Notes: generated by a model from the letters alone, not told the origin. 41,381 bases of DNA from Acidaminococcales bacterium (GCA_031290885.1 JAISLQ010000068.1:1-41381), one strand, 5' to 3'. Shown: positions 31,863-40,601, counted from the stretch's first letter. Numbers and translations: made by a program.

Positions 31863-33740
31863 TTAAAACAATTTACGGATCTCGTTTTTTATTTTCTGGC
31901 TTTTGCCCAATTCCCGCGCAAGGCGGACGTCGCCCGCGCTTTCGTATGCCGCCGCGCGTTTGCGGTGCTCGTCGTATTTTTGTTCCCAGAACGATTTTTC
32001 CAGCAGCCTTATGCAATCCTTAGCCAATTGCCCTATGTCCGCCCCTTTGTCCTCATCCACCAGCAAGCCGGCCTCGTCGGTTAAAAGTTCCGCGACCTTT
32101 GCCCTGCTTTCATCGCCCAAATAAGGCAAAATGCCGGAAAGCCGCTCGTCCGCCCCTTCTTTGTCCGGCTGTTCGCGCAAAAGGCCGGCAATCTCTTTCA
32201 GCTCATGATAACACGGCGCCGCTATGCCTGCGGTTTCCTCGCCTTCCGCGCCGGCTTCCTGCCGAATGCCGCCCCAACGGTTGCTTAGCCGCGTTTGCAT
32301 GTCTTCAACCCATTCCATAGCTTCCGGCCTTTGGGCTATCGCCCAGATGAGCTGCTTTTCCGCTTCCGCCCGCGCGCCCTTGCCTTTGCGCAATTGAGCC
32401 GCAGGGACGGGCCGGGGGGAAAGCGCGCCGTATTTTTTTTGCCTGGAAAGATATTTATTGAACTCGCCGGCAATCGCCGCTTCGTCTATGGTCAGCTCGC
32501 GCGCCAGTTCCGATATGGCGTTTTGCGTCTCCAAGCTGTTTCCCAACTCCGCGATCACCGGGATAATGTTCGACACGGCTTCGACTTTTCCTGCCAAAGT
32601 GGAAAAATCTGTTTGCGACAAAACAAAAGCCTTTTGAAACGCCCAACCGTCGGGAGCCTGCCGGAGCAAAGCGGAAAACTTCTCCGCGCCGAATTTTAAA
32701 ATAAACTCGTCCGGATCTTTGGCTCCGTCAAGCAATATGGCCTTTGTCCTAACGCCCGCCGCCCGCGCGATGGAAACGGCGCGCATCGCCGCCTTGCGCC
32801 CGGCCGGGTCGCTGTCATAGCAAAAAACCAGTTCTTTGGCGACCCGCGCGATTAAATTCGCTTGTTCGGGCGAAAACGCCGTGCCCATTGAAGCGACCGC
32901 GTTCGTGAACCCGGCGGCGTGCAGCGCGATGGCATCCATATACCCTTCCACCACGATTGCCGCGCCAGAGGACTTTATTTGCGCAAGCGCCAAGTCCAGG
33001 CCATACAGCAAATGCCTTTTGTTAAAAACTCCGCTTTCCGCCGTGTTAAGATATTTGGGCTGCCCTTCGCCCAACAGCCGGCCGCCGAAACCTACCACAT
33101 TGCCGCGGGGATCCTTGATCGGTATCATGAGGCGCGAACGGAAAACATCATAACAATCGCCGCCTTCCCGGAGGGCGGCCAGCCGCGCTTTCAGCAAAAG
33201 TTCGAGGCTGACCTCTTTTTGCATGAAAGCCTTGCACAAAGATTTGCCCCCGCCCAAAGCCACTCCTAAGGAAAAGCGCCCCGCCGTGCCGGCGTCTATG
33301 CCGCGCCCGGATAGGTAAGCCCTGGTCTCTTGCCCGAAAGCGGTCTTTTGCAGACAGGCGGCAAAATAATTGACGGCCAGCGCGTTGACGGCGTAAATCT
33401 CCCCGGCTTCGTCATCTTTTTTCCTCTGCCGCCCGGCCTTGCGCCCATCGGGAACCGGTACGCCAAATTTGCCGGCGATCAGCTCGAGCGCCTCCGAAAA
33501 AGACAGATCCCCGATTTTCTGGGCGAAGGCGATGGCATCGCCACCGGCACCGCAGCCGAAACAATAGAAAAGGCCCTTGTCCGGGCTGACCGAAAAAGAC
33601 GGGGTCTTTTCCTGATGGAACGGGCAGCAGCCCCAGAACTTGCCGCCGCGCTTTTTCAGCGTTACGTGCTCGGATACCAAGCTGACGATATCGCAGCGGT
33701 TTTTCACCGTTTGGATAAAGTCCTTATAAGAATCGTCCAT
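31863..33740 (-). CDS. dnaG: DNA primase
   Basis: Synthesises RNA primers at the replication fork. Protein of 625 residues with the N-terminal zinc finger (CCPFHQEKTPSFSVSPDKGL, then FYCFGCGAGGD), the primase core, a TOPRIM domain (AIVVEGYMDAIALHAAGFTN near 260, EGYMD acidic motif; SDPAGRKA following) and a C-terminal helicase-binding region of about 190 residues. Length is typical. The ATG has a weak site (AAGGCAAG). Its 5' flank (33741-33880) is AT-rich, but no unambiguous promoter is seen. Confidence 0.95.
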   Translation of the reverse strand: MDDSYKDFIQTVKNRCDIVSLVSEHVTLKKRGGKFWGCCPFHQEKTPSFSVSPDKGLFYCFGCGAGGDAIAFAQKIGDLSFSEALELIAGKFGVPVPDGRKAGRQRKKDDEAGEIYAVNALAVNYFAACLQKTAFGQETRAYLSGRGIDAGTAGRFSLGVALGGGKSLCKAFMQKEVSLELLLKARLAALREGGDCYDVFRSRLMIPIKDPRGNVVGFGGRLLGEGQPKYLNTAESGVFNKRHLLYGLDLALAQIKSSGAAIVVEGYMDAIALHAAGFTNAVASMGTAFSPEQANLIARVAKELVFCYDSDPAGRKAAMRAVSIARAAGVRTKAILLDGAKDPDEFILKFGAEKFSALLRQAPDGWAFQKAFVLSQTDFSTLAGKVEAVSNIIPVIAELGNSLETQNAISELARELTIDEAAIAGEFNKYLSRQKKYGALSPRPVPAAQLRKGKGARAEAEKQLIWAIAQRPEAMEWVEDMQTRLSNRWGGIRQEAGAEGEETAGIAAPCYHELKEIAGLLREQPDKEGADERLSGILPYLGDESRAKVAELLTDEAGLLVDEDKGADIGQLAKDCIRLLEKSFWEQKYDEHRKRAAAYESAGDVRLARELGKSQKIKNEIRKLF

Positions 33741-33884
33741 TTTCGTTTGTCTTGCCTTTTTGTTTATCAGCTCTAAAATGTATATTCCATAATTTTCTTT
33801 TATTTCCTCTTTTATAAAAAATTCCGGGAAAATCTTTTTGCGCAGAACCGCAAAGCGGCGGCGCGGCCGAAAATATTAAAACAC

Positions 33885-34146
33885 AGTTAAGTTATCGGCC
33901 GTCCGGCGCGTGTCTGCGCAGCGGAGCCTGATAGTCGCTCTCCAGAACCGGCTGGAAAATTCCGTCAACGCCCTTGGTACGGCCTCCGAAAACAGCGGCG
34001 CGGCCGAATCGCGCATCCGCGACGCCGATCTGGCGGCCGAAATGTCCGGCTGCCTCAAAGAAAACGTCAAGGCGCAAGCCGCCCAGTCCATGCTGGCGCA
34101 GGCCAACGCCCGCGCCGGGCGAGCGCTCGACTTGTTGCGGCAATAA
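33885..34146 (+). pseudogene. Flagellin C-terminal shard
   Basis: About 87 codons encode only the conserved C-terminal D1/D0 helix of flagellin: RRVSAQRSLIVALQNRLENS, NALGTASENSGAAESRIRD, then AAEMSGCLKENVKAQAAQSM and LAQANARAGRALDLLRQ. A stop codon (TAA near 33876) precedes the homology and there is no ribosome site; GTG 33910 is the only nearby start. Real flagellins are 270 residues or more and need the N-terminal helix to polymerise, so this fragment is not functional by itself. It is followed by a hairpin with a T-run that fits a former flagellin terminator. It suggests a deletion or recombination event upstream of dnaG. Confidence 0.85.
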
Positions 34147-34164
34147 AGGCCAAAGGCCGTAGAA

Positions 34165-34220
34165 AACACGCACGCAAGCCAAAGATTTATAGCTTTGAAC
34201 CGCGTGTTGCGTTGCTTTTT
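34165..34220 (+). terminator. Terminator after the flagellin shard
   Basis: AACACGC (34165-34171) pairs with GCGTGTT (34202-34208), with an inner CAAAG/CTTTG stem, followed by GCGTTGCTTTTT. Confidence 0.6.
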
Positions 34221-34671
34221 GGGGCCGTCCCTGGCTGACGAAGGCTCTTGCGGACTTTGGGCAAAACGCGGCCATGCGCCTGTTTGTCCGCCGCCGGCTT
34301 GGCAGCGCGCCGCTTTAAATCCTTGCCCTGACTTGTTCCCCGGCGTAAACTTTGCCCGGCACAGTTTGCTTTTTGCCTGCGGCTATGGAAATTTATTTGT
34401 GCAAGCCGCCACAGCCTTATGTTATAATTTATACGTAAGCTTACCGATGCCCTTCCCGAATCAAAAGCACACTGTCTTTGCGGCTGGTTTGCCGCCCTGC
34501 TTTGCCCTGAAGCCTCGCCGGGCCCATGGCGTTTTGCTGCGCGCAAGGCGGCAAATTATCTCGCAAATCTCAAGGAGCGTTTTGATCCGGGAACAATGCA
34601 AATTTGACCGGGCCGGCACCTGGTTGTTTTGATTCTGAACTGGTTCGCCGCAAGGCGGCGCGGGGGCAAGC
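34221..34671 (+). other. Intergenic region with LptA promoter and a possible decayed frame
   Basis: No gene is called. Downstream of the promoter at 34420, a plus frame (about 34431-34606) looks coding-like (RFAARKAANYLANLKERFDP) but has no start codon, so it may be a gene fragment. A 61-codon frame beginning at ATG 34447 in another phase has no ribosome site and odd composition. Confidence 0.35.
34420..34428 (+). promoter_or_regulatory. Extended -10 promoter upstream of the LptA-like gene
   Basis: TGT-TATAAT forms an extended -10. A TTGTGC at 34397-34402 is 20 bp away, too far for a normal -35. It would give a leader of about 235 nt. Confidence 0.45.
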
Positions 34672-35163
34672 ATGAGAAAGTTTTTGTTCGTCCTGGCGGT
34701 TTTCCTGGCCTTCGCCGCCACAGGCGCGGACGGCGGCGAAGCCGCCAAGCAGCGGCCGGTCATCACCTGCGCGAAACAGCGTTTTGACCCGTCGCAGGGC
34801 TTGTATTTTCTGGAAGGCAACGTTTATGTGGCCGTCTCCGACAGGACAATCACCGCCGACAAAGCGTCGGTGGACATAGCCGGCCTCAAAGTCTGGGCGC
34901 AGGGCAACGTAACGCTGAAACAGGGCGACATCACGTTTACCGGCGACAGCCTGTACGTGGACGGCGGCAAGAATACCGCCGAAATAACCGGGCATCTTTT
35001 CTTTGCGCGCGACGGCCTGTCGATGACCGCCGAATACGCCGAATTTAACTGGAAAACAAAAATAGCCCATCTTACGGGCAATGTGGTGGTAAACCGGCAG
35101 GGCGAGGAGGCCCGTTGCGAATCCTTGCGCTACCATGTCAAAGAAAACCGTTTCCTGCCTTGA
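34672..35163 (+). CDS. LptA/OstA-like periplasmic protein
   Basis: Exported protein of 163 residues with a signal peptide (KFLFVLAVFLAFAATGADGG) and an OstA-type beta-jellyroll made of repeated strands: LEGNVYVAVSDRTITADKAS, VWAQGNVTLKQGDITFTGDS, and HLTGNVVVNRQGEEARCESL. LptA forms the periplasmic bridge that carries lipopolysaccharide to the outer membrane, so it marks a diderm cell. Unlike proteobacteria, no lptB or lptC adjoins. GCGGGGGC is a modest ribosome site. A hairpin follows the stop, and the gene is convergent with the QueG-like gene. Confidence 0.85.
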   Translation: MRKFLFVLAVFLAFAATGADGGEAAKQRPVITCAKQRFDPSQGLYFLEGNVYVAVSDRTITADKASVDIAGLKVWAQGNVTLKQGDITFTGDSLYVDGGKNTAEITGHLFFARDGLSMTAEYAEFNWKTKIAHLTGNVVVNRQGEEARCESLRYHVKENRFLP

Positions 35164-35179
35164 GCTCCGGGCAAAGGAT

Positions 35180-35219
35180 TGCGCAGGGGGCATCCGCGTT
35201 GGCGGGCGCCCCCTGCGCA
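35180..35219 (+). terminator. Hairpin after the LptA-like gene
   Basis: TGCGCAGGGGG (35180-35190) pairs perfectly with CCCCCTGCGCA (35209-35219). Only TTT follows, so it may be a weak terminator or an mRNA end-protecting stem. Confidence 0.55.
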
Positions 35220-35246
35220 GTTTCGCGATTTATAACGTGGACGCCG

Positions 35247-36101
35247 CTAACTCGGTATGGCGCTCTCGCAGGGAACGCCCACCTGGCAGAAGCCGCAGCC
35301 GTAACCGTCAAGGCCGAAATGCTCTTTGATGTAAGCGGGCGTTTCCCCGTGCAAAAAGTCGTAGCACTTCCTTTTGTCATGCCCGCCTTCCAACGTGATC
35401 GCGCCGGCCGGGCATTTTTTCGCGCACAGGCCGCAGGTTCCCTTGCGATGGTAAAGGCAGTATTCATAAATGTCTTTGTAAGGACGGGCGTCCGGCGCGA
35501 TCTTTAGTTTCGCCACGACGGAGCCGAGCCGGTGGGCTTTGCCGACTTGCGTAATCAACGCGTCGCACAAGCCGAAAGTTCCATGCCCTGCGGCGTAAGC
35601 GGCATGCCGTTCCGACCATTTGGAAGAGTAAACCCGCCGGACATTCTCCAACCGCCGCCACTCCGGATGCAGCATGGGAGCGCCAGCCTCGTAGCCGGCC
35701 GCGCGCAGCGCGTCCGTCACATGAAGGCGCAGCGCATCGTTCGCCTTTTCCCCGATGATCCTGGCCCTTGCCCAGCGTTCGGACGGATTGGCCGTTTCCC
35801 GGCGCAGGGACTCTTTGGTTGCCGCAGTCTGCGGCAGTATCCAGCTGATTACGGCAAGTTCTTCCGCCGCCGCCCGGGAATCCGGGTAAAATTTGGCGAA
35901 AGCTTCCGCCGGCAGCCAATGTTCTTCACTGCAAACTTCGGGGGTTTTATATTTTTGAAAAAGCTCGTCCGCCCCGGACGCGAACCTTACCACGGGCATC
36001 CCCCAGATTTTTTCCTCCCCGAAAGCCTCCCCCATGCGGTTGACGGGGCTTGTCGCCATAAAATCCTGAATCATGGAAACAATCCAACTTTTCTCTTCCA
36101 T
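35247..36101 (-). CDS. QueG-like 4Fe-4S protein
   Basis: Protein of 284 residues related to epoxyqueuosine reductase (COG1600) but shorter than QueG (about 340-380). The C-terminus has a bacterial ferredoxin-like site: CGLCAKKCPAGAI with an upstream Cys, and CGFCQVGVPC. This arrangement is typical of QueG-related proteins that bind two [4Fe-4S] clusters. The N-terminal part carries WSERHAAYAAGHGTFGLCDA (positions 163-182), also a family block. True QueG needs cobalamin-binding residues and C-terminal HEAT repeats; the latter are absent, so the substrate is uncertain. Convergent with the LptA-like gene. The metallophosphoesterase gene lies upstream and ends 34 bp before it. Confidence 0.8.
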   Translation of the reverse strand: MEEKSWIVSMIQDFMATSPVNRMGEAFGEEKIWGMPVVRFASGADELFQKYKTPEVCSEEHWLPAEAFAKFYPDSRAAAEELAVISWILPQTAATKESLRRETANPSERWARARIIGEKANDALRLHVTDALRAAGYEAGAPMLHPEWRRLENVRRVYSSKWSERHAAYAAGHGTFGLCDALITQVGKAHRLGSVVAKLKIAPDARPYKDIYEYCLYHRKGTCGLCAKKCPAGAITLEGGHDKRKCYDFLHGETPAYIKEHFGLDGYGCGFCQVGVPCESAIPS

Positions 36102-36134
36102 ATCAACTTCCCCCTTTGGCTCAATTTGGCCTTG

Positions 36135-37268
36135 TTATTTACTTTTCAGCGTAAATACCGCTATTTCGGGCGGGCATCCGAACCGGAAAGGGAACCAGCC
36201 GCTCACGCCGGTGCTGACATACCCATACAGGCCGCCTTTTCCATAAACGCCCCGTATGTACTTAAAAGCTTCCCTGTAAAGCGGCCGCCCGAACAATCCG
36301 ACTTGCGTGCCGTGCGTATGCCCGGCGAGGGTCAGATCGATCCCCTGGGCAAAAGCTTCGTCAATGGCGGCCGAGTGATGGCTGAGCAATATTTTTGTCG
36401 CCTCCCGTGGGACGCCCTCCAAGGCCGCTTTGAGCATGCGGCCATATTCACGGCTCCGCGCGTCCGGGTCGCGCGCAAAAGAATAGTCGACGCCGAGCAT
36501 GTAAAGGGGACTGGCTGTCCCCAACAGGCGGGCGCTCGCGTTTTTCAGCACTACGGTTTTGCTTTTGGCCAGGCTTTCCGCGACCGTCCGTTCGCCGCGC
36601 ATGTATTCGTGGTTGCCCCATACATAGTATATGCCGTACGGAAAGCAGCCGGCGAATTCATCCAGGACGGCCGCCATGTCGGCTGCCTGGCTTGCGTCGT
36701 CAATCAGGTCGCCGGTAATGGCCATGGCGTCGGGATTTTCCGCCCGGGCCTGTTCCAAGACGGAACGCAAATCGGCCAAAGAAAAAAACATGCCGAGATG
36801 CAAGTCGGTCAAATGCGCGATCTTAAACCCGTCCGCCTCCGGGTCAAGGTTTGGCAGGATCAGTTCCCGCCGGGAGGTAGTTACCGTTACGCTTTCATAA
36901 AAAGCGCCGTAGCCGCTCACGGCGAAAGCAAAAACAAGCGCGGCGGCTCCCCCGGCCTTGATTGCGCCCGCCGCGGCCGGTCCCGCCGCGAAAGTTGCCG
37001 CGCCTCCGAAAAGAAAAAACGGCAAAAGGATGATTTGCCCCACAAACCAAAAAACGCAGAAGCGGCTGATGAATTCCGCGCCGGGCAAAGCTTTTGTCCA
37101 GGCGAGGGTTGCCCCCCAAGCCGCCGCGGCATTAAACAGCAAAAAAACAAAAACCGCGCCCTTTTTCGCCGGAAGGCGCAAAACCCGCATCCCCAGCATA
37201 CAGTTGGCGAAAGCGATGAAGAAGGCCAGCCCCAGCGCAATTGTCGTAAAAAAACCCGGGCCGCGCAA
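36135..37268 (-). CDS. Membrane-anchored metallophosphoesterase (YkuE/YaeI type)
   Basis: Protein of 377 residues. About four N-terminal hydrophobic helices (residues 8-125) precede a calcineurin-like phosphoesterase domain with all five motifs: HLTDLHLG, GDLIDD, WGNHEYM, LSHHSA and AGHTHG. Members act on lipid-linked substrates such as UDP-diacylglucosamine or phosphatidylglycerol phosphate, but the specific substrate is unknown. The start codon is TTG 37268 with GGGAGG 6 nt upstream; no ATG fits. It follows threonine aldolase on the same strand, with a strong hairpin in the 68-bp gap. Confidence 0.88.
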   Translation of the reverse strand: MRGPGFFTTIALGLAFFIAFANCMLGMRVLRLPAKKGAVFVFLLFNAAAAWGATLAWTKALPGAEFISRFCVFWFVGQIILLPFFLFGGAATFAAGPAAAGAIKAGGAAALVFAFAVSGYGAFYESVTVTTSRRELILPNLDPEADGFKIAHLTDLHLGMFFSLADLRSVLEQARAENPDAMAITGDLIDDASQAADMAAVLDEFAGCFPYGIYYVWGNHEYMRGERTVAESLAKSKTVVLKNASARLLGTASPLYMLGVDYSFARDPDARSREYGRMLKAALEGVPREATKILLSHHSAAIDEAFAQGIDLTLAGHTHGTQVGLFGRPLYREAFKYIRGVYGKGGLYGYVSTGVSGWFPFRFGCPPEIAVFTLKSK

Positions 37269-37281
37269 AGCGCACCTCCCT

Positions 37282-37327
37282 GTTGCCTTGTCGCGTGGCG
37301 GGCGGACGCGCCGCGCGACAAGGCAAC
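37282..37327 (-). repeat. 14-bp perfect inverted repeat between two genes
   Basis: GTTGCCTTGTCGCG (37282-37295) and CGCGACAAGGCAAC (37314-37327) form a perfect 14-bp stem around an 18-nt loop that can extend it. It ends directly at the AGGGAGG ribosome site of the metallophosphoesterase gene. There is no T-run on minus, so it may be a processing or translation-control element rather than a terminator. Confidence 0.6.
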
Positions 37328-37336
37328 ATTTTAAAA

Positions 37337-38353
37337 TCAGCCGTTTTTGATCTTTTTGAGTTTTTCCAAGGTATAATCAACGGCGTCATCGTCTATGCCG
37401 TAATGAGTAACCATGCGAAACCGCCCGGCGCCAAACTTGTTGGCAAGCACCCCTTCCGCTTTCAGGGCGGCGGATATCCTGTCCGGGTCGTCGGCGGGCA
37501 CGATCACGATATTGGTTTTGACGGCGGCCGCGTCAAATTCAAAACCCAGGGCCAGGCAGCCCTCGGCTAAAGCGCGGGCGCGGCGGTGATCATCCTCCAA
37601 CCGCTCCGCCATTTCATTGAAAGCGACAAGGCCGGCCGCCGCCAATATACCGGCCTGCCGCATCCCGCCGCCCATTCTTTTGCGCGCGCGGCGCGCCTTC
37701 GCGATAAATTCCGCCGCGCCGGCCACCACGGCGCCGACCGGCGCGCCCAGGCCTTTGGACAGGCAGATGGAAATACTGTCGACATGCGCCGTTATAGAAG
37801 AAAGTTTGACTTTCAGGGCAACGGCGGCGTTCATGACGCGCGCGCCGTCCATATGCACCTTTATTCCGTATTTTCGCGCCACGGCGGCCACGCCGGACAA
37901 TTCTTCCAGGCGGTAATAATTCCCGCCCGCGTGGTTGTGGGTGTTTTCCAAGCAAATCAATTTAGTCAAAGGCTGGTGCACGTCGTTGGCTGGCCTGACA
38001 TAGCTTTCAAGCACATCCGGCGCCAAAACGCCGTTGCGCCCTTTGACCGGCCTGGCCTGCGCGCCGGACAGCCCGGCTATGCCGGCACCTTCGTACAAAA
38101 ACACGTGCGCCGACTCCTCGCAGATAACCTCGTCCCCGCGCCCGGCATACGACATGACGGCGGCCTGGTTGCCCATGGTGCCGCTCGCGGCAAACATCGC
38201 CGCTTCCATGCCGCAGGCGGCGGCTACCGTTTTCTCCAGCAGGTTGACCGTTGGGTCTTCACCGTACACGTCGTCGCCTACCTGGGCGGAGGCCATGGCC
38301 AAACGCATTTTTTCGGTCGGAACGGTTACGGTGTCGCTGCGCAAATCAATCAT
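37337..38353 (-). CDS. ltaE: L-threonine aldolase (low specificity)
   Basis: PLP enzyme of 338 residues that splits threonine or allo-threonine to glycine and acetaldehyde. Start MIDLRSDTVT and GDDVYGEDPTVN are signature blocks. The PLP-binding lysine is K200 in SICLSKGLGAPVG, HMDGARVMNA holds the Asp that binds the pyridine nitrogen, and RKRMGGGMRQ follows. All catalytic residues are present. The leader ATG has GGGAGG within about 12 nt. It belongs to the minus-strand cluster with the YgjP-like and YlxP-like genes upstream. Confidence 0.93.
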   Translation of the reverse strand: MIDLRSDTVTVPTEKMRLAMASAQVGDDVYGEDPTVNLLEKTVAAACGMEAAMFAASGTMGNQAAVMSYAGRGDEVICEESAHVFLYEGAGIAGLSGAQARPVKGRNGVLAPDVLESYVRPANDVHQPLTKLICLENTHNHAGGNYYRLEELSGVAAVARKYGIKVHMDGARVMNAAVALKVKLSSITAHVDSISICLSKGLGAPVGAVVAGAAEFIAKARRARKRMGGGMRQAGILAAAGLVAFNEMAERLEDDHRRARALAEGCLALGFEFDAAAVKTNIVIVPADDPDRISAALKAEGVLANKFGAGRFRMVTHYGIDDDAVDYTLEKLKKIKNG

Positions 38354-38386
38354 TTTCCCTGTAGCCTCCCTAAAAGTCTTTAACCC

Positions 38387-39142
38387 CTAAACATCTATAT
38401 ACGCGTCAAGCCGGTTCAGTTCCTGCCGACATTCGCGCCAGGCGGGCGATATTTTCTCTAAAAGGCGCCAAAAATGCTGGCTGTGGTCAAGAAATTTAAA
38501 ATGGCACAACTCATGCGCGACTACGTAGTCAATAAGTTGCGGCGGCAGATGCGCCAAGCGGTTGCTGAAACAAAGCTCGTTTTTAAACGGCCGGCACACC
38601 CCCCACCGGCTGGTCATTTTACGGTTTTTGACTGCCGGCGGGACGGCAATGTCCAGAAAAGGCGCGCAAAGAGGCAAAACGCGGGCAAGCGAAAGATCAA
38701 TCAGCGGCGGCAAGAGGCGGGCGAACATTTTTTCCAGGAGCGCCCTGCGCCTGTCGGCGGGCGCATCCGGCCGGCAGCGCAGGATTATCCCGCCGCCGGC
38801 GATTTCCGCCCGCTCCGCTTCTGCCGGAAAACACGCAAGCGCCAAGGGCTCGCCCAGATAATAGAAAACATCGCCCGGCAAATAAGTATGCTTGGGCGCC
38901 AGCAACGGCAATATCCTTTGCAGTTGTTTTTCCAGCCACGGCTTGTGCCGGTTGAAAAAATCCCGCGCGTATGCGTCCGGCGTGTTGAGCGGCACGGAAA
39001 AAACCACTCGCGCCGTTTTCGGGTATACGCGCAAAATCAATTGCCGGCGCCTTTTGCGCTCGTATTCTATGGGGATTGTATAAGTGTCGCCGCCGCTCGT
39101 TACGGCGAGACGATAATCCGGATCCATCCTTGCCTTTGCCAT
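38387..39142 (-). CDS. YgjP-like zinc metallopeptidase (M48-related, DUF45)
   Basis: Predicted metal-dependent hydrolase of 251 residues. The N-terminal half has the family strand pattern IPIEYERKRRRQLILRVYPK (starts near residue 22). The zinc site is VAHELCHFKFLDHSQHFW: His-Glu-x-x-His plus a third His, near residues 206-223. RKMTSRWGVC before it is a strong YgjP/DUF45 block. Substrate unknown. The start is ambiguous: ATG 39142 has GAG 6 nt upstream, while ATG 39160 and ATG 39127 are alternatives; the first two overlap the YlxP gene. Translational coupling is likely. Confidence 0.85.
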   Translation of the reverse strand: MAKARMDPDYRLAVTSGGDTYTIPIEYERKRRRQLILRVYPKTARVVFSVPLNTPDAYARDFFNRHKPWLEKQLQRILPLLAPKHTYLPGDVFYYLGEPLALACFPAEAERAEIAGGGIILRCRPDAPADRRRALLEKMFARLLPPLIDLSLARVLPLCAPFLDIAVPPAVKNRKMTSRWGVCRPFKNELCFSNRLAHLPPQLIDYVVAHELCHFKFLDHSQHFWRLLEKISPAWRECRQELNRLDAYIDV

Positions 39143-39149
39143 GAAATTC

Positions 39150-39455
39150 TCAAAAAACATCTTCGCCCGCAAAATATTTCACGGAAAAAGAAATTACCTC
39201 AACATCAAAGTGGCCGGCTATGATATTTTTCGCCAGTTCCGCCTGTTTCTCCAACACCCGGCGGTCGCTGCCCGCCCAGGCCATGCCGACGGCCGCGCGC
39301 CGCCACAAATCGTGAAAGTCCGTTTCCGCCGCCGAAGCGCGCGTGCGCGCCCTTATTTTCTCCACGGCGCTTTTGACGATTTGCCGTTTGTCTTTTAAAG
39401 AATTGGCGGCCGGCAGGAAAAGTTCGGCGGCGGCCAAAACAAAAATAACTCCCAT
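39150..39455 (-). CDS. YlxP-like DUF503 protein
   Basis: Small protein of 101 residues. ELFLPAANSLKDKRQIVKSA is the DUF503 hallmark, followed by FHDLWRRAAVGMAWAGSD. In many Firmicutes the gene stands beside infB and rbfA, suggesting a role in ribosome maturation; here it is instead upstream of the YgjP-like gene. Function remains unproven. Its 3' end overlaps the region of the next gene start. Confidence 0.87.
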   Translation of the reverse strand: MGVIFVLAAAELFLPAANSLKDKRQIVKSAVEKIRARTRASAAETDFHDLWRRAAVGMAWAGSDRRVLEKQAELAKNIIAGHFDVEVISFSVKYFAGEDVF

Positions 39456-39500
39456 CAGGCGCCTCCCGCGCGTTTGCGGCGAAAGCCGCCCAGATCCCGG

Positions 39501-40601
39501 CTACTTTATGCCGTTCAAAATGCCGGCCAGTTCCGCGGCGCCCGGATCGCCCTGGGACACCGTAACGATCGCCTTGCCGCCAATGCGCACCACGTTGCCT
39601 TCCGCCACCGCCGCCGCGCTGACGGGGCCGGCGTGATATACGAAAGCCAAATTGCCGGCTATGAGATAGGCCCGTTCCAGCCCGCTCATGCCGGCGGCTG
39701 CGGCCGGTTTCAGGAAAGGCTTGCCGTTTACCTTTACCTCGCCCGTGTTTTCGTCCACGGCGACTTTGTTGTTGCTATATGCCGTGAGCTTTTTCGCGTA
39801 ATTGGCGCGCCGGTCTTTTTCGGACGGATGGGTGGAAGGGTTAAATATGCTGCTGAAAAAGTTCGCGCCCGCCTTGGCCTTGGTGTTATCAATGACGCGC
39901 TGCCACACGGCGGCCGGCGCGCCCACATTATAGCCGGCGTCCGCCAGATAAACGAAGGCTATGTTGTCGGCTTCCCATTCGTTGGGCTTGGTTATGCCGG
40001 CGTTTTTCACATTGACCGCGACCACGTCCGCCGCCAGCCTTCCCGCCCCGCTCAAATCGGCGCCGACGGCTTTTTGCAGGAACTCGACCGTCAATTTCTT
40101 CTTCGCTCCCTCAATCGGGTGATTTCTCTGGCCGTGCACCATTTCATGGGCGACGACTGCGGCGACCTTGTCCTCATTGTTGTCAAAAAAATAAAAAACG
40201 CCCGCGTTTACGGAAATGTTATGCCCCAAAGTGCAAAAGGCGTTAAAATCCTCCTGCGTGTTGACAAAATAATTGTAGGGCCGCTCTTTGATGGAAGGCT
40301 CGGTCTTGGCGACAGTCGCGGACAGCCTTTGCATTATCCTGTCGAGCACGGCGTTCATCGTAGGATCGGCGCTGACGCCTTCAGATTTTTTGATTTCCGC
40401 GAAAAGTTCGCCGCGCCCGTCATTGTCGTAATATTCAAGCGATTTTTTGATTTTTCCCTGCTCCTGGGCAGCGCCTATAATATTGCCGATTTTAATGGCG
40501 CCCGCAGGCGGCGGCGAAAATGACGCCACAACCGCCAATGACAGCAGAAGGCCTAATGCCCGGGAAAAAGTTTTTGATGCGATATTTCTTAAATACGGCA
40601 T
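39501..40601 (-). CDS. Exported M48 family zinc metalloprotease
   Basis: Protein of 366 residues with a signal peptide (ALGLLLSLAVVASFSPPPAG, residues 15-34). The M48 zinc site is VVAHEMVHGQRNHP near residue 150, and the third ligand is the Glu in NEWEADNIAFVYLADAGY (about 208-225). HPSEKDRRANYAKKL is a conserved element of the BepA/YfgC-like periplasmic group. BepA takes part in outer-membrane protein quality control, which would fit the OmpH-like and LptA-like genes, but this is inference. AGGAG lies 8 nt before the ATG. It has its own promoter. Confidence 0.9.
   Translation of the reverse strand: MPYLRNIASKTFSRALGLLLSLAVVASFSPPPAGAIKIGNIIGAAQEQGKIKKSLEYYDNDGRGELFAEIKKSEGVSADPTMNAVLDRIMQRLSATVAKTEPSIKERPYNYFVNTQEDFNAFCTLGHNISVNAGVFYFFDNNEDKVAAVVAHEMVHGQRNHPIEGAKKKLTVEFLQKAVGADLSGAGRLAADVVAVNVKNAGITKPNEWEADNIAFVYLADAGYNVGAPAAVWQRVIDNTKAKAGANFFSSIFNPSTHPSEKDRRANYAKKLTAYSNNKVAVDENTGEVKVNGKPFLKPAAAAGMSGLERAYLIAGNLAFVYHAGPVSAAAVAEGNVVRIGGKAIVTVSQGDPGAAELAGILNGIK

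Noticed and set aside
34447-34632. 61-codon plus frame upstream of the LptA-like gene
   Set aside because: No ribosome site and Arg/Pro-rich composition; another phase looks more coding-like, but it lacks a start codon.
35532-37334. 600-codon plus-strand frame
   Set aside because: It is antisense to the QueG-like and metallophosphoesterase genes, which have clear motifs; the long frame reflects the codon bias of G+C-rich DNA.
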